In this document: one piece after another, positions 46,855-57,533 of the stretch
Layout: each line of letters opens with the position of its first letter
How positions within the stretch are numbered: the stretch's first letter is position 1
Origin: Centrapalus pauciflorus
Lineage: Eukaryota > Streptophyta > Magnoliopsida > Asterales > Asteraceae
DNA length: 64,000 nt
Assembly: GCA_020465985.1 (NCBI GenBank)
Contig: JAANYP010002833.1
Span: forward strand, 124,001-188,000
Direction of reading: 5' to 3'
Translations under genes and position numbers: made by a program
The notes under the pieces: model-generated
Seen by the model: only the letters and a program-made list of their open reading frames with translations
Database searches by the model: none
What the model was told of the DNA's origin: nothing

Positions 46855-48021
46855 ATGGAATTTGAAAATAGCAGCAGTGGATCTGGGCAAGGACTCAAAG
46901 TGCCTATGCTCAAGCCCACTGAGTTTGAGATGTGGAAACTCAGGATTCAACAGCATATTCAATTCATTGATTATGCCATATGGGAAGCTGTTGAATTTCC
47001 TCCTGTAGTTGATCCAGAACTTGATGATGATGGAAAATCAGTCAAAACTCCTCCAAAAACTGAACTTGAAAGAAAGGCTAGAATGAATGAAGTGAAAGCT
47101 CTTACACTTTTACAAATAGCCATTCCTAATGCTTATCAACATCAGTTTAAAAAGTTTTATACTGCTCATTCTCTTTGGAATGCTTTAGAGAAAAGATTTG
47201 CTGGTAATGCCAGTACCAAGAGAAATCAAAAGGATCTTTTGATACAGCAGTATGAGAACTTTTCTGGTGGCAAGAATGAAAACCTTACTCAAATCTTTGA
47301 CAGGTTTAACAAACTGATAAGTGAACTGGAAAGTGCAAAAGTCAGCCTGGATCAAGATGAGGTCAACAGAAAGTTTCTCAGATCTCTTGGAGAAGAATGG
47401 ACAGTTTATGCTGCTCAATGGAGAACAAAAAGACACTCTTGATGAAATAGAACTGGATGATCTGTACAATAGTCTGAGAGTGTTTGAGACTGAGAGTGAT
47501 ACTAAAAAGAAATCTCTTTCTTATAATCACAATACTGCACTTATGTCATCAGAAAAATCTAATTGCAGTGATTCCTATTCAGGTGGTGATGGTAACTCTA
47601 CTGAAGCTCACTATGAGGCTTTTGTTGCCAATGATGGATTGTTTGCACTAAATGCTGAAGATCTAGAACAGATTCATCCAGATGATCTTGAAGAGATGGA
47701 TCTGAAGTGGCAACATGCAATGCTGACCATGAGGGCCAAAAGGTTTCTTAAAAGAACTAGCAGGACCAACTTTCAAGCCAGAGCTGAAGGCAAACCAGCT
47801 TTTGATAAGTCAAAAGTTGAGTGTTATAAATGTCGCAAGCTTGGTCACTTTGCCAGAGAATGCAGATCTCAAAGTCAACAATCATCAAGGCCTCAACAGA
47901 CTAATCAGGCTTCATCATCACAAGCACTTGTCTCTCAAGAAGACAATGTGTTTGACTGGAGTGATCAGACAGAGGAAGAGTTTCAAAATCAAGCTCTAAT
48001 GGCAGAAACATCAAATGTCCC
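46855..48021 (+). pseudogene. gag: C gag, frameshifted and truncated by D
   Basis: The ATG lies about 75 bases after the primer site. The first frame (46855-47442) has the copia gag domain (GLKVPMLKPTEFEMWKLRIQQHIQF to RSLGEEWTVYAAQW). An extra A in an A-run near 47425 shifts the frame compared with G, and the protein continues in the next frame (LDEIELDDLYNSLRVFE, EEMDLKWQHAM, zinc knuckle CYKCRKLGHFAREC, DWSDQTEEEFQNQALMAETSN). The reading then passes into the D LTR. Apart from the shift it is better preserved than G. Confidence 0.9.
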
Positions 48022-48376
48022 TGTTAATATGAAATCCCGTATATATTCAGCACCTTGACGTTTTTCTCATCAAACACATGAAGAAACAAGCTCAATAAAT
48101 GTGTTTTTAATAAGAAAGAAGACAATATGAATGTTGGTGAATATGGAAGAACAGTGGCGGCTCCAAGAGAAGATTCAAATGTAGGTCAACCGTGTATTGT
48201 CAAAAAGCAACCCTAGGAGCCTTTATAGGCTCATTTAATTAACTTACAAGACTTGGCAACAATGGCCCCTACACTATTACATAAGAAAGAAATTACATAG
48301 AAATAAATACAAGACACATTATAATGTTAATAAATATTACAAAATAACTCCTAGGATCGAAATAATTAATCTAACA
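48022..48376 (-). repeat. 3' LTR of D (355 bp)
   Basis: On the minus strand it runs TGTTAGATTAATTATTTCG...TTTCATATTAACA, with TATAAAGG near 48220. It is 352/355 identical to the right LTR by eye. Confidence 0.96.
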
Positions 48377-48377
48377 A

Positions 48378-48389
48378 TCTCCCCCTTTT
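48378..48389 (-). other. Polypurine tract of D
   Basis: AAAAGGGGGAGA on the minus strand lies one base before the LTR and four bases after the third-ORF stop. Confidence 0.93.
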
Positions 48390-48392
48390 CGA

Positions 48393-51300
48393 TCACTTAG
48401 GAGGTCCTGGAACTCGTGCATGATCTGTTGATTCACGAAGACCAAGTATGACATCGAAACGTCTGGTTACTTGTCTTGTATGTAGCCGCTCGTTCAGGTA
48501 GTCTATGCCGCTGAGTGTATTTTGTATCTCCGTAGGTGAGCATCTCTGTTCAGGATCTGGTTGAGCATCATAATCTTGTACTTTCTTTGTGAGAGCAGCT
48601 CGAACCAGTCGAAGTGTACCATCGGAATAGCAAGGTAGATCCTCAAAGCGCATATACCTTTTGTAGCCCTTGTGGTTCACAAAAATAACACCCGGATCTC
48701 CTTTAAGTATAACTCTGTAGGCCGGGTGGTGGGCTAAAAGAAAACTATCTTGTTCTGGTGCTCGTAGGCTCACCTTAACCATAGCACTCTCGATCGCCAT
48801 CTGAAAATCTCTTAAGCACATTATGATCGATCGGCGATTCATGCTTCGAACTAAGGCACCTACAGCTGTCATGTGGGATAGACGTTTTCTGATTCGATTT
48901 TTCAGACTGTTGTGAAGGAACTCAACGTCATCCGCTCTTATGTAGTCAAGGTCATACTCAAAGATGTCATCTCCCGTACCATCTTCTCTTTCCACTTGAT
49001 AGGAGGGATAGAATACTTTGGCTCTTTTGCACATGGTAATTGATTTGAGTTTTTTAATCTTTGACTTTGACACCTTAGACCTTTGTTCCCGGAGCATCAA
49101 TTGGTAGTATTCGGCCTGTTCAGCTTTGGAGACATTTGTAAGTTCCATGAGTAGGCGTCTGCTGAAGGCTCCAGGTTTCTTTCTGAATACCATCTTGAAT
49201 CTTTCTTCTAGATATGGATTCTGAAATTGCTCCGGGGGAAAGTTCTGCAGGAATTCTTTCAAGCCTTGAACGGGGGGTTCTTCGATTTCGTCCTTTTTAG
49301 CTTCAAGAAGCTTTATGATAGTCCCCCGCCGTTCTTGACGCATTTGATCTTTTTCGCTCTGCGGCAGTGTGTGAACTTTTCCTTTCGTGTAGTGGTCTAC
49401 CCAGAATAGGTCGTCTTTTCTGTGCACTCCAGGACCCTCGGGAGTTTCATCGAAGCAGTCAACCTTTTTTGTTTGGGAGGGACCTGAGCGTTGGGTTTGT
49501 TGGACTGGTGGAGGGCTTGGGGATCTAGGTGGGCTGACTGTAATGTGGGATTCTTTTAGTGATGGGGGAGCTTGGATGGATGAGAGTATGTCTTCCTGTT
49601 GGGCTCTGGGTGGTGAATTCAGGAAATCGAAGGAAGAGGATGAGGATTTTTTGGTTGGAGAGTCAGGTTCAGGCTTAGGAGTTAAAAGTGGTTGGTTGTC
49701 CTCGGTATCAGAATCTGAATCAGAAACTAATATGATTTCAACCTTCACGTGTGGCTCCTCAAATTCTACCATGGCTGTCATTGGATCCAGTGGAGCTGGA
49801 CCCTCGACCATCGGCTCGTCTTCAATTAGCATGTACTCCTGAGCTTCCTGTGACTTTTCCCCCGACCCCTGAAATTCAGACCCCTCGGCGGTCTCTGCTC
49901 CCCCTATACCCAGCATGGGCTCCTCAAATTGTACTTTTCTGCGCTTCTCCCCCTCATGACGATCAGGGTCGTCCTGGTCGTCATGTTTTCTTTTGAGGGT
50001 TTCGGCCTGAGCGCGGCATTGGAGATCAATAACTGCCGACTCGAGGCGATCCATCCTGGAATTTAGCTGCTCCTGGACCTGAAGGATTAGGCGATTGAGT
50101 GCGTCCAGGTTGTCAGAGAGCTCCGCCATTTGTAGTTGGACTGAGTGGGATCCTTGTGAGGGGCCGGCTTCGGAGGCGACACCCTTACCCTTTATAAGAG
50201 AAAGAAGGGCGGTATGTCGTTCCTCGGCTGCCTCCCTTTGGGCGTCAAGGTCAGCCCGGGTGATAACGCCGGCAGCACGTAAGGCTGCCGTTAACATCTC
50301 CAAATTGATGGGGAGATGGCCGGAAGTGGACGGCGCAGATTGAGCCACTCCCGGTCTTCCTTCCGTCATCTCTGGCTCCACTACGGGATGCTCAGATCTG
50401 GAAGTTTCAGGAGCTGCCACGGAGGCAGCTCTTGGGGATGCCACAAAAGCATCGTGCACGGTGTCTGTTTGTGGGGATGGAATCGTGGGCGAAGGAAGTT
50501 CGGTCACGTGGGGAGCAGTGTGACCTCTTTCAACACCGCCACTCTCCGAATGAGAGGGCGATGGCGTATGTGGAAGATCCCCGTGTAATGAAGTGGTTTC
50601 CCTTTGAGGGGAAACCAAGTGGATGGTTGGGGTTGTGGCGACCGCTGGACTAACGGTCTTATGAAGTGGTGTCCGGCTGATAGGGCTTGGTTCACCCTCA
50701 GATTGCGTATTCCTCGGCCTTACGACAGAGACGGTTCGTTCAGAATCCGCCGTCTCTGCCGTCTCACCTACGGCTCCCTCCCTTACACTCTCAGCCTCCC
50801 TCTCACCATAACCCAGTGATTGTTGTACTTCCATCCTTTCTCCCTCGTTCTCACTTTCATGTTGCTCACCGTCGGACTGGTTAGTCTCAGTCGATTCAGA
50901 CTGAGACTCATCCGGATAATTTTCTCTCATATAGTCCCTTACCCGATCTGTACCCCTCGACCTTGTCAGAGTTGATAATGGAATCTTCATTACCTGTACC
51001 GTTGGTGCCCCTTTTGGCAAAGTCAGTTTCTGGATAGCGACAGTTGGATAGACATCAGCTTCTGGACGCTCATGAATGTCTTCGTCCTGATCCATGGCGT
51101 ATTGTATGATGAGCTGAAGGAATCGTTGATAGGGGACATACTTGCGTCCTTTCTTCGTGCTCCTTTCCACGTGGACTCTTCTTAATTCTTCAAAGATGAA
51201 AGCCGCATAGTCCACGTGTCGGTCGTAGGCAAAGCCAGCGAACATGGCTAAAAACTGGGCCGATGCTGAGTCATGACCAGAATGTTTGGCTGTCAGGCAC

Positions 51301-51827
51301 TTGTTGAGTACATCGAAGAGAATTCTCCAGTGGGACTGAAGGTTCTTGGAGCGAAAGTCGGATGGTTTGGTAAGGGATCCGTCATACCCTAGGTTTTGAA
51401 TTTCAGAAAGGGCTTCTGAGACGGATGGGTTTGGATCGAACGAGTTAATGGAGGGAATGTAGTCTTGGATGGGAAAACGAAGGATGTGACGAATGGCTGT
51501 GGTTGTGACTTTGACTGGAACGCAGTCAATGGTGGAGGTGAAGTGAGGTTCGGGGTCGGTTAAGAATTGTAGCCTGTTCCAGAATTGTTGTAGGTAAATC
51601 TGGGGAATGGCGATGGCTGTGGAAAGGGCATAATATATGGGATGGCGGGTGAGAATGTCAAATGCTAGGGTTTGGGATTCTTTTGGAAGGATAGAGACGT
51701 CGAGTTGCCAGTTATGGGGGATAAACTCGACAAACTCGGCGCTCGGCAAGATGGCTTCTTCGGGTAACTGAGCGTTATTATTCGGGATTGGCGGATGGGG
51801 AATGGTAAGAACGAGTGTGGGGTCCAT
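48393..51827 (-). CDS. Third ORF (env-like / plant transposon protein) of D, intact
   Basis: The frame is open from an upstream ATG at 51881, but I choose the ATG at 51827 (1144 residues). A consensus acceptor (TTGCACTTTGCAG) ends five bases before it, and the upstream codons would be intronic. The N-terminal domain (about residues 20-310, with HPIYYALSTAIAIPQIYLQQFW and YDGSLTKPSD) is followed by a Ser/Pro/Glu-rich disordered stretch. A coiled coil and a basic NLS-like cluster (KRKH...EKRRK) follow near residues 560-640. The last part is a C-terminal domain from about 830 (NPYLEERFKMVF, FYPSYQVERED, RSIIMCLRDFQMAIES). No signal peptide or membrane span is visible, so a viral envelope role is not supported. 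It is the only fully open gene in D and ends next to the polypurine tract. Confidence 0.88.
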   Translation of the reverse strand: MDPTLVLTIPHPPIPNNNAQLPEEAILPSAEFVEFIPHNWQLDVSILPKESQTLAFDILTRHPIYYALSTAIAIPQIYLQQFWNRLQFLTDPEPHFTSTIDCVPVKVTTTAIRHILRFPIQDYIPSINSFDPNPSVSEALSEIQNLGYDGSLTKPSDFRSKNLQSHWRILFDVLNKCLTAKHSGHDSASAQFLAMFAGFAYDRHVDYAAFIFEELRRVHVERSTKKGRKYVPYQRFLQLIIQYAMDQDEDIHERPEADVYPTVAIQKLTLPKGAPTVQVMKIPLSTLTRSRGTDRVRDYMRENYPDESQSESTETNQSDGEQHESENEGERMEVQQSLGYGEREAESVREGAVGETAETADSERTVSVVRPRNTQSEGEPSPISRTPLHKTVSPAVATTPTIHLVSPQRETTSLHGDLPHTPSPSHSESGGVERGHTAPHVTELPSPTIPSPQTDTVHDAFVASPRAASVAAPETSRSEHPVVEPEMTEGRPGVAQSAPSTSGHLPINLEMLTAALRAAGVITRADLDAQREAAEERHTALLSLIKGKGVASEAGPSQGSHSVQLQMAELSDNLDALNRLILQVQEQLNSRMDRLESAVIDLQCRAQAETLKRKHDDQDDPDRHEGEKRRKVQFEEPMLGIGGAETAEGSEFQGSGEKSQEAQEYMLIEDEPMVEGPAPLDPMTAMVEFEEPHVKVEIILVSDSDSDTEDNQPLLTPKPEPDSPTKKSSSSSFDFLNSPPRAQQEDILSSIQAPPSLKESHITVSPPRSPSPPPVQQTQRSGPSQTKKVDCFDETPEGPGVHRKDDLFWVDHYTKGKVHTLPQSEKDQMRQERRGTIIKLLEAKKDEIEEPPVQGLKEFLQNFPPEQFQNPYLEERFKMVFRKKPGAFSRRLLMELTNVSKAEQAEYYQLMLREQRSKVSKSKIKKLKSITMCKRAKVFYPSYQVEREDGTGDDIFEYDLDYIRADDVEFLHNSLKNRIRKRLSHMTAVGALVRSMNRRSIIMCLRDFQMAIESAMVKVSLRAPEQDSFLLAHHPAYRVILKGDPGVIFVNHKGYKRYMRFEDLPCYSDGTLRLVRAALTKKVQDYDAQPDPEQRCSPTEIQNTLSGIDYLNERLHTRQVTRRFDVILGLRESTDHARVPGPPK

Positions 51828-51831
51828 TTTC

Positions 51832-51848
51832 CTGCAAAGTGCAACACA
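51832..51848 (-). promoter_or_regulatory. Candidate 3' splice site before the D third ORF
   Basis: CTGTGTTGCACTTTGCAG on the minus strand ends at 51832, and the ATG follows after GAAA. It pairs with the candidate donor at 52972. Confidence 0.5.
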
Positions 51849-52079
51849 GTTAGAATCATAAGACTCGATATGATAAAGCATTGATGTGAAGTCTAGATGA
51901 GTGTGAAATAGAAATTGTCTGATCTGTTTATCATCGGGTCTTTATTAGTAGAATAAAATTCTACTAACAAAGTCCAAAGTCAATCGTTAAGAGACCGATG
52001 TTAGATGAGACCGTTTCACTCAAACACTGAACCTAACTCTAATCAATGATGCACTTGGATGGAACTATATATATATATT

Positions 52080-52084
52080 TTTTT

Positions 52085-52119
<35 letters not shown>

Positions 52120-52150
52120 TTTTTTTATTTTTTTTTTTATTTTTTTGATT
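52080..52150. repeat. TTTA/T-rich microsatellite in the D spacer
   Basis: An ATTT-unit run and T-rich sequence lie inside the predicted intron. Confidence 0.9.
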
Positions 52151-52212
52151 CAAATGAAAATGCTTTAAGTGTAAAACATGAAAGTTGAAAAATTTAAAAA
52201 TATCCTAAGTGT

Positions 52213-52740
52213 TGGATTTCGGATGGTCCGAATTCGGATGAACAGTGTCATCGAATTCGGATCAATCCGAAATGGAATGATGCATGAATGATGTGAGTGG
52301 GGACTGAATTCGGATGGTGTGGAATACGGGGACCGAATTCGGATGGTGTTCCGAAGTTAAGATCATGTAATGATAGGATGGTGGACCGAATTCGGATGTG
52401 GTGTAAACTTGGTCCGAAATTCGGATCATGACTTGTGGAAAATGCATGCAATGAAATGAAATGGCCAACTTCGGATGGTACCTGGAATTCGGATGAGGAC
52501 CGAATTCGGGTATCATCCGAATTCGGATGCATAGAATGAACATACTTAGACAAAATTTTGAAAATTTTGACCCTGAAGTGATGGTCCGAATTCGGATCAA
52601 CAGTGAAACGAATTCGGATCAACAGAGGTCCGAAGTGTGATGTTATACTGTGAAAAATATTGAAAATATACCAAGTCGGACATCCGAATTCGGGTGGTGG
52701 TCCGAATTCGGACATCCGAAACTGCATGAGTGCAGTTAAT
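52213..52740. repeat. CCGAATTCGG palindromic array in the D pol-ORF3 spacer
   Basis: About twelve copies of GAATTCGG, mostly as CCGAATTCGGAT, occur in 530 bp, plus many half-sites (TCCGAAxT, TTCGGATG). The core is self-complementary. The copy at 52515-52528 is a perfect 14-base palindrome (ATCCGAATTCGGAT). The word CGGATGAACAGTG or CGGATCAACAG often follows. The same word fills the D gag leader. Confidence 0.92.
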
Positions 52741-52970
52741 GTTCATGCAAAAATAAACGTGAACAGCTAAAATCCTACTGAAAATGCATGAAATTACAGA
52801 TCCTATACTGAAATAACCTAAGGAACATTTTATCTAACTACAACTAAGAAGAAATAACACATTAAACTACCTAAAACTAGTAAAAACCGAATTGAAAAAC
52901 TAGAAAAAACTTTGAAAATCAAAGAAGCAATCTAGGAAGTTAAAGACTGAAATAAAGACAGAAATATGTT

Positions 52971-52976
52971 ACCTGG
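52971..52976 (-). promoter_or_regulatory. Candidate 5' splice site upstream of the D third ORF
   Basis: ACCAG|GTAACA on the minus strand (GT at 52972-52971). With the acceptor at 51832 it would define an intron of 1141 bases that contains the whole palindromic array. Confidence 0.4.
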
Positions 52977-53143
52977 TAGTGCCGAAGAAGGAAAAAACAA
53001 GAAAAACAGAGAAAGATGATGGTGCAAAAGCTTGAAGTGGTGGATATGGTGGTTCTTGGGCGGTGGTATCGACGGGAACAAGGAGAAGAAGAAAGAAATA
53101 TCTTGAAAGTGAAGGAAGATGAGTTGACCAGTTGACCGACCCA

Positions 53144-53152
53144 TTATATAAA
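53144..53152 (-). promoter_or_regulatory. TATA box candidate for a D third-ORF transcript
   Basis: TTTATATAA on the minus strand. The next ~140 bases downstream are pyrimidine-rich and contain no ATG until the candidate donor, like a plant 5' leader. After splicing the first ATG would be that of the third ORF. Confidence 0.4.
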
Positions 53153-53159
53153 CTTGCGC

Positions 53160-53878
53160 GGGTCATGGGTCGGGTCTGAGATCCGCGCCCCAAGTGGAAG
53201 ATGGGCCGGCGGGTTGGGCTCAATACACAACAACAAAAAAAAACTTTTGGGCTATTTAAAAAATGAAACAAGGTTTAAAAAATTGGGCCAAAAATATTCC
53301 ATCTTTTTGTGATTTTCTTTGAAACAAAAAATGAACAAAAAACGAAGTAAAATATTTTGATATTTTTCTGAAATAAAAATAAAATAAAATAAAATAAAGT
53401 AAACTAAAATATTTTTGACTTTTTGATAAATTTGAAAGTTAAAATCTTTTTGAGATTTTCTGACATATTAAATTAAACTTAAGATTAAATCAAAAATTAA
53501 GACCAACCTAAAATTTAAACTTTAACTATAAAAGAAACAAAGAGAAACACAGAATTATAAAATTTAAAATCCTAACTCTACTCCCCCTCAAATAAATACC
53601 GAACCTTTTTTCTTTTCAGATTTAAATCACGACAACCCTTCTTTTAAGCATTACTAATACCGACAAACCTGGATATTGTTTGCATCCCACTCCATGATGA
53701 ACAATTCACACAGCAATTTATCAGGATCATTAATTATTAAAAATATGCGCAGATAAGGAAATAATGAGTTTTAATTTTGTGACATAAACCTTAAATTTAA
53801 ATAACAGTTATTTTCTAAAATAAAGGAATTTCAATCATGATAGATTGAAATAGAATTATTTAAGACAATATCTGATAT
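53160..53878. other. Upstream part of the D pol-ORF3 spacer
   Basis: Beyond the TATA candidate there is a GC-rich 60 bp (53150-53215), then A/T-rich sequence with AAATA tracts up to the end of pol. I find no gene. Confidence 0.6.
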
Positions 53879-56046
53879 TTAATTGGAAGGTGGATTCAAC
53901 ATGCCGATATGAGATACTAAAAACCGAAAACGAGGTTCGTCTAAAGCTTTAGTAAATATATCCGCTAGTTGGTATTCCGTGCCAAAAAAATACAACTCAA
54001 TGGTGCCAACAAAATACAACTCAATGGTCCCCTTTTCTACGTGATCTTTAATAAAATGATACCTGATATCTATGTGTTTTGTTCGAGAGTGCTGCACGGG
54101 ATTGCAAGAGATGGCAATTGCACTTCGAGAATCACAGTAAATAGGGATATTGGTGAGTGAGAACCCATAATCACGTAATTGTGTTCTCATCCACAGCACT
54201 TGAGAGCAACAGCTTGCAGCTGCTACATACTCAGCCTCAGCAGTGGATGTGGATACACAATTCTGCTTTTTGGAAGACCAACTCACCGGTCTATCGCCTA
54301 AGAACTGTATTCCTCCCGATGTGCTTTTTCTGTCCACTCTACAACCTGCAAAATCAGCATCTGAAAACGCGGTAAGATCGAAATCGGTTCCCTTTGGATA
54401 CCATAGACCAAGTTCGGGTGTACCCTTAAGATAACGAAAAATGCGTTTTACCGCAGTTAGGTGTGATTCTTTCGGGTCGGCCTGAAATCTAGCACAAAGA
54501 CATGTTGAAAACATTATATCCGGCCTACTAGCAGTCAAGTACAGTAAGGATCCTATCATCCCTCTGTAAGTGGTATTATCGACACTTTTCCCAGAAGGAT
54601 CGGTGTCTAACTTACAGTTGGAGGCCATGGGAGTTGCGATACTCGTGCAAGAGTCTAACTTATACTTCTTGAGAATGTCAAGAGTATATTTCGACTGGTT
54701 CACAAAAATCCCATCCTCAAGTTGTTTGACTTGTAATCCGAGGAAAAAGTTCATTTCCCCCATCATACTCATCTCAAACCGAGACTCCATTAGGGCTGAA
54801 AAATCCTTACAAAAATTACTGTCAGTAGATCCAAATATAATATCGTCAACATAAATCTGTACTAGCATTATATGTGGGCCTTCCCTTTTAGTGAACAGAG
54901 TTGTGTCCACCACACCTTTATAGAAACCGGCAGAAATAAGGAAATTCGAAAGACTATCATACCATGCTCGAGGTGCTTGTTTTAAACCATAGAGGGCCTT
55001 ATCTAGCACATAAACATGGTCAGGTTTATGTGCATCAACAAAGCCTTGTGGTTGTTCAACATACACTTCCTCGTTAAGTTCACCGTTTAGAAAGGCAGTC
55101 TTGACGTCCATTTGGTACACTTTAAAGTCTTTGTGTGCCGCATACGCCAAGAAGATTCTGATTGCTTCGATCCGTGCAACTGGAGCGAAGGTCTCGTCAT
55201 AATCTATCCCTTCTTGTTGTCGGTAGCCTTTGGCAACAAGTCTTGCTTTGTTCCTTATCACAATGCCGTTTTCATCTCGTTTGTTCTTAAAGATCCACTT
55301 TGTTCCGATGACTGTACGGTCTTTTGGCTTGGGAACTAACCGCCATACTCTTAGCTGTTCAAACTGGTTGAGTTCCTCTTGCATTGCAACTATCCAATCC
55401 GGATCTGTCAGGGCTTCATCCACACGAGCGGGCTCTATCATACTTAAGAATGAAGTGTAGAGACATTCATTAGCAGATGCCCTACGAGTTTGGACTCCTG
55501 TCGTTACGTCACCAATGATTTGTTCTGTTGGGTGACTGCGGGTCCATTTGATCTCGTGTGGAAGGGGTGCTCGGGATGGAACCTCTGTGGTTAATATGGG
55601 AATGGATGAGGATTCATGGTCAATGGTTTCAAATGATGGTACCACAGGTTCGGGTTCAATTTCCGAGTGTTCAGGTGAAGGAAGAATCGTTGGTATTATA
55701 TGTGAGGGTATTACAGGAGTAGATTCAACTGCGGATGTGTCGGTGGATGATGTGGATGGATGAGGATATGTTGATGAAGATGGAGTGGAGAAACTTTGCG
55801 GCGCAGTTGAACTGGAAGGATTACCTACATTATTAACAACATTAGACACACTAGCGTTAGGACCGAAAAATTCAACATAAAAAGGATCAAATAAATTAAC
55901 CAAATCAGAAGAAGAAAAAGAAATGGGGTTATTCGAAGAGTCTCCAGGCATTTGAGTAATGCGTGGTCCTGATTGATCAACTTCGGGTGCCAGTTCAGCC
56001 AACTCATCAAATGTGACGTGCACACTTTCGTTGACTGTTCTGGTCG
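53879..56046 (-). pseudogene. pol: D pol: linker, reverse transcriptase and RNase H
   Basis: About 714 residues are open. The first ~180 are a Ser/Pro-rich linker, followed by RT blocks WIVAMQEEL, GTKWIFKNKRDENG, ARLVAKGYRQQEGIDYDETFAPVARIEAIR, DVKTAFLNG, YGLKQAPRAWYD and the catalytic IYVDDIIFGS (about residue 390). RNase H shows AFSDADFAGC, STSTAEAEYVAA and PIYCDSRSAI. An in-frame 24-bp direct duplication (GTIELYFV followed by GTIELYFF) lies just before the QLADIFTKALDEPRF end block. A one-base deletion near 56046 puts this part out of frame with the integrase. All RT and RNase H catalytic residues look intact. Confidence 0.93.
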
Positions 56047-57315
56047 GGTATTGAATGCGCGATACGCCTTCGAGTTGGATGAGTATCCAATGAAGATCGC
56101 TTCATCCGCCTTTTCGTTAAATTTCCCGAGGTTGTCTCTGTCATTCAGCACATAGCACCTGCAACCAAATACACGTAAGTACTTGATAAATGGTACTTTA
56201 TTCAAAAAGAGCTGGTATGGAGTTTTGTTAAAGCGCTTATGAATGATGGAGCGATTCTGTGTATAGCATGCTGTTGATACGGCTTCGGCCCACAAGAACG
56301 GAGGTAGCTTTGAGTATGTGAGCATTGTACGAGCGGCTTCTACTAGCGTACGGTTACGCCTTTCCACGATCCCGTTTTGTTGAGGTGTTCTAGCAGCAGA
56401 GTATTGATGCTGAATCCCCTTGGATCGAAGGAAGCCCTCTACTACCGAGTTCTTGAACTCCGTGCCGTTATCTGATCTGATTGATTGTACTGACAGCTGC
56501 TGTTGGGTCTCGACACTTTTGATAAAATCAATGATTTCTTGAGCTGTCTCGTCCTTGGAACGCAAGAACCTGACCCAGGTATATCGAGAATAATCATCAA
56601 CGATAACCAACACATATCGTTTTCCATTTATGCTTTGAGTTCTCATCGGTCCGCATAAATCCATATGAAGTAACTCCAAAACTCTTTTTGTTGATGGTTC
56701 GGGCTTTGGTTTGTGAGATGATCGTTTCATTTTTCCTTTCTCACATGCTCCGCAAAGATGGTCCTTTTCGTAGCGCAACTCAGGAAGTCCTTTGACCAAT
56801 TGCTTCGCAGCCAGCTTGTTTATGTTATCAAAATTCAAATGGGATAATCTTCGATGCCACAACCAAGAGTCTTTTGACGAGGCTTTTGATAGTAGGCAAA
56901 TGTTATCCTTCACCACAAGCTTAGATACGCCAATGGTGTAAAGGTTAGATTTTCGGGAACCAGTCAAGATTTCTTTTCCATCTATGTTCTTAACACTGCA
57001 GTTCTTAGCCCTAAATGTTACTTCTAGTCCTTTGTCGCAGAGCTGTCCTATGCTAAAAAGATTATGAGATAACCCTTCAACATAGTCAACGTCCTTGATG
57101 ACCAGATTATTTAGAACTAAGTCCCCGTATCCTTTTATTTGAGCCTGATGGTTGTTCCCGAATTTCACAGTTCCGCAGTACTGTTCAACAACGTTGGACA
57201 GCAATTCTCTTCTTCCTGTCATATGCTTGGAGCAACCCGAATCCATATACCAAATGGACATAGCCTGAAAAACACATAAATTCATATAATGAAAACTATA
57301 TGTATTCAAACTCAT
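56047..57315 (-). pseudogene. pol: D pol: aspartic protease and integrase
   Basis: The frame starts shortly before the protease active site (YMDSGCSKHMTG, about residues 24-35). It continues with the pre-integrase zinc domain (LWHRRLSHLNF and CGACEKGKM) and the DDE core: LHMDLCGP, SDNGTEFKN and PQQNGIVERRNRTL. The integrase C-terminal block KADEAIFIGYSSNSKAYRAF follows, where the frame slips (about 56046) and the last ~80 codons are nonsense. The protease start is uncertain because the gag-pol junction is broken (57316-57533 is unreadable). Confidence 0.92.
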
Positions 57316-57533
57316 CCATTTTTAATTCACAATCAAACCGTGTTCTGAATCGAGATGTTCAGAAAACATGATGAGTTAAGACTGGGTCCTGGGCTGTGTG
57401 CACAGAAGCCAAACGTGTCGGTTTAAGCACAACCGACAAGCAAAAGAACAGGTCCTAGTCTAAGGTAACTAGAAGCCATTTCTTTGAAGCACGGGTCTTG
57501 ATCAGAAGTAACCAAGAACCATCTGCATTAAGA
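57316..57533. other. Gag-pol junction of D without an open frame
   Basis: 218 bases separate the last gag piece from the protease. Stops occur in all three minus-strand frames. A degenerate unit with GGTCCTxGTCTAAGGTAACTAGAAGCC-like sequence appears twice. It could be a decayed linker. Confidence 0.5.

Larger units (their letters stand above)
46117..48021 (+). mobile_element. Element C: 5' end of a copia element of the G family
   Basis: It has LTR, primer site, leader and two thirds of gag on the plus strand. It is cut by D at 48021/48022. The rest of C is not found on the other side of D. Confidence 0.9.

Noticed and set aside
52248..52727. Minus-strand frames in the D spacer (159 and 112 residues)
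   Set aside because: They are translations of the CCGAATTCGGATG array (repeating IRI/NSD patterns) with no upstream signals.
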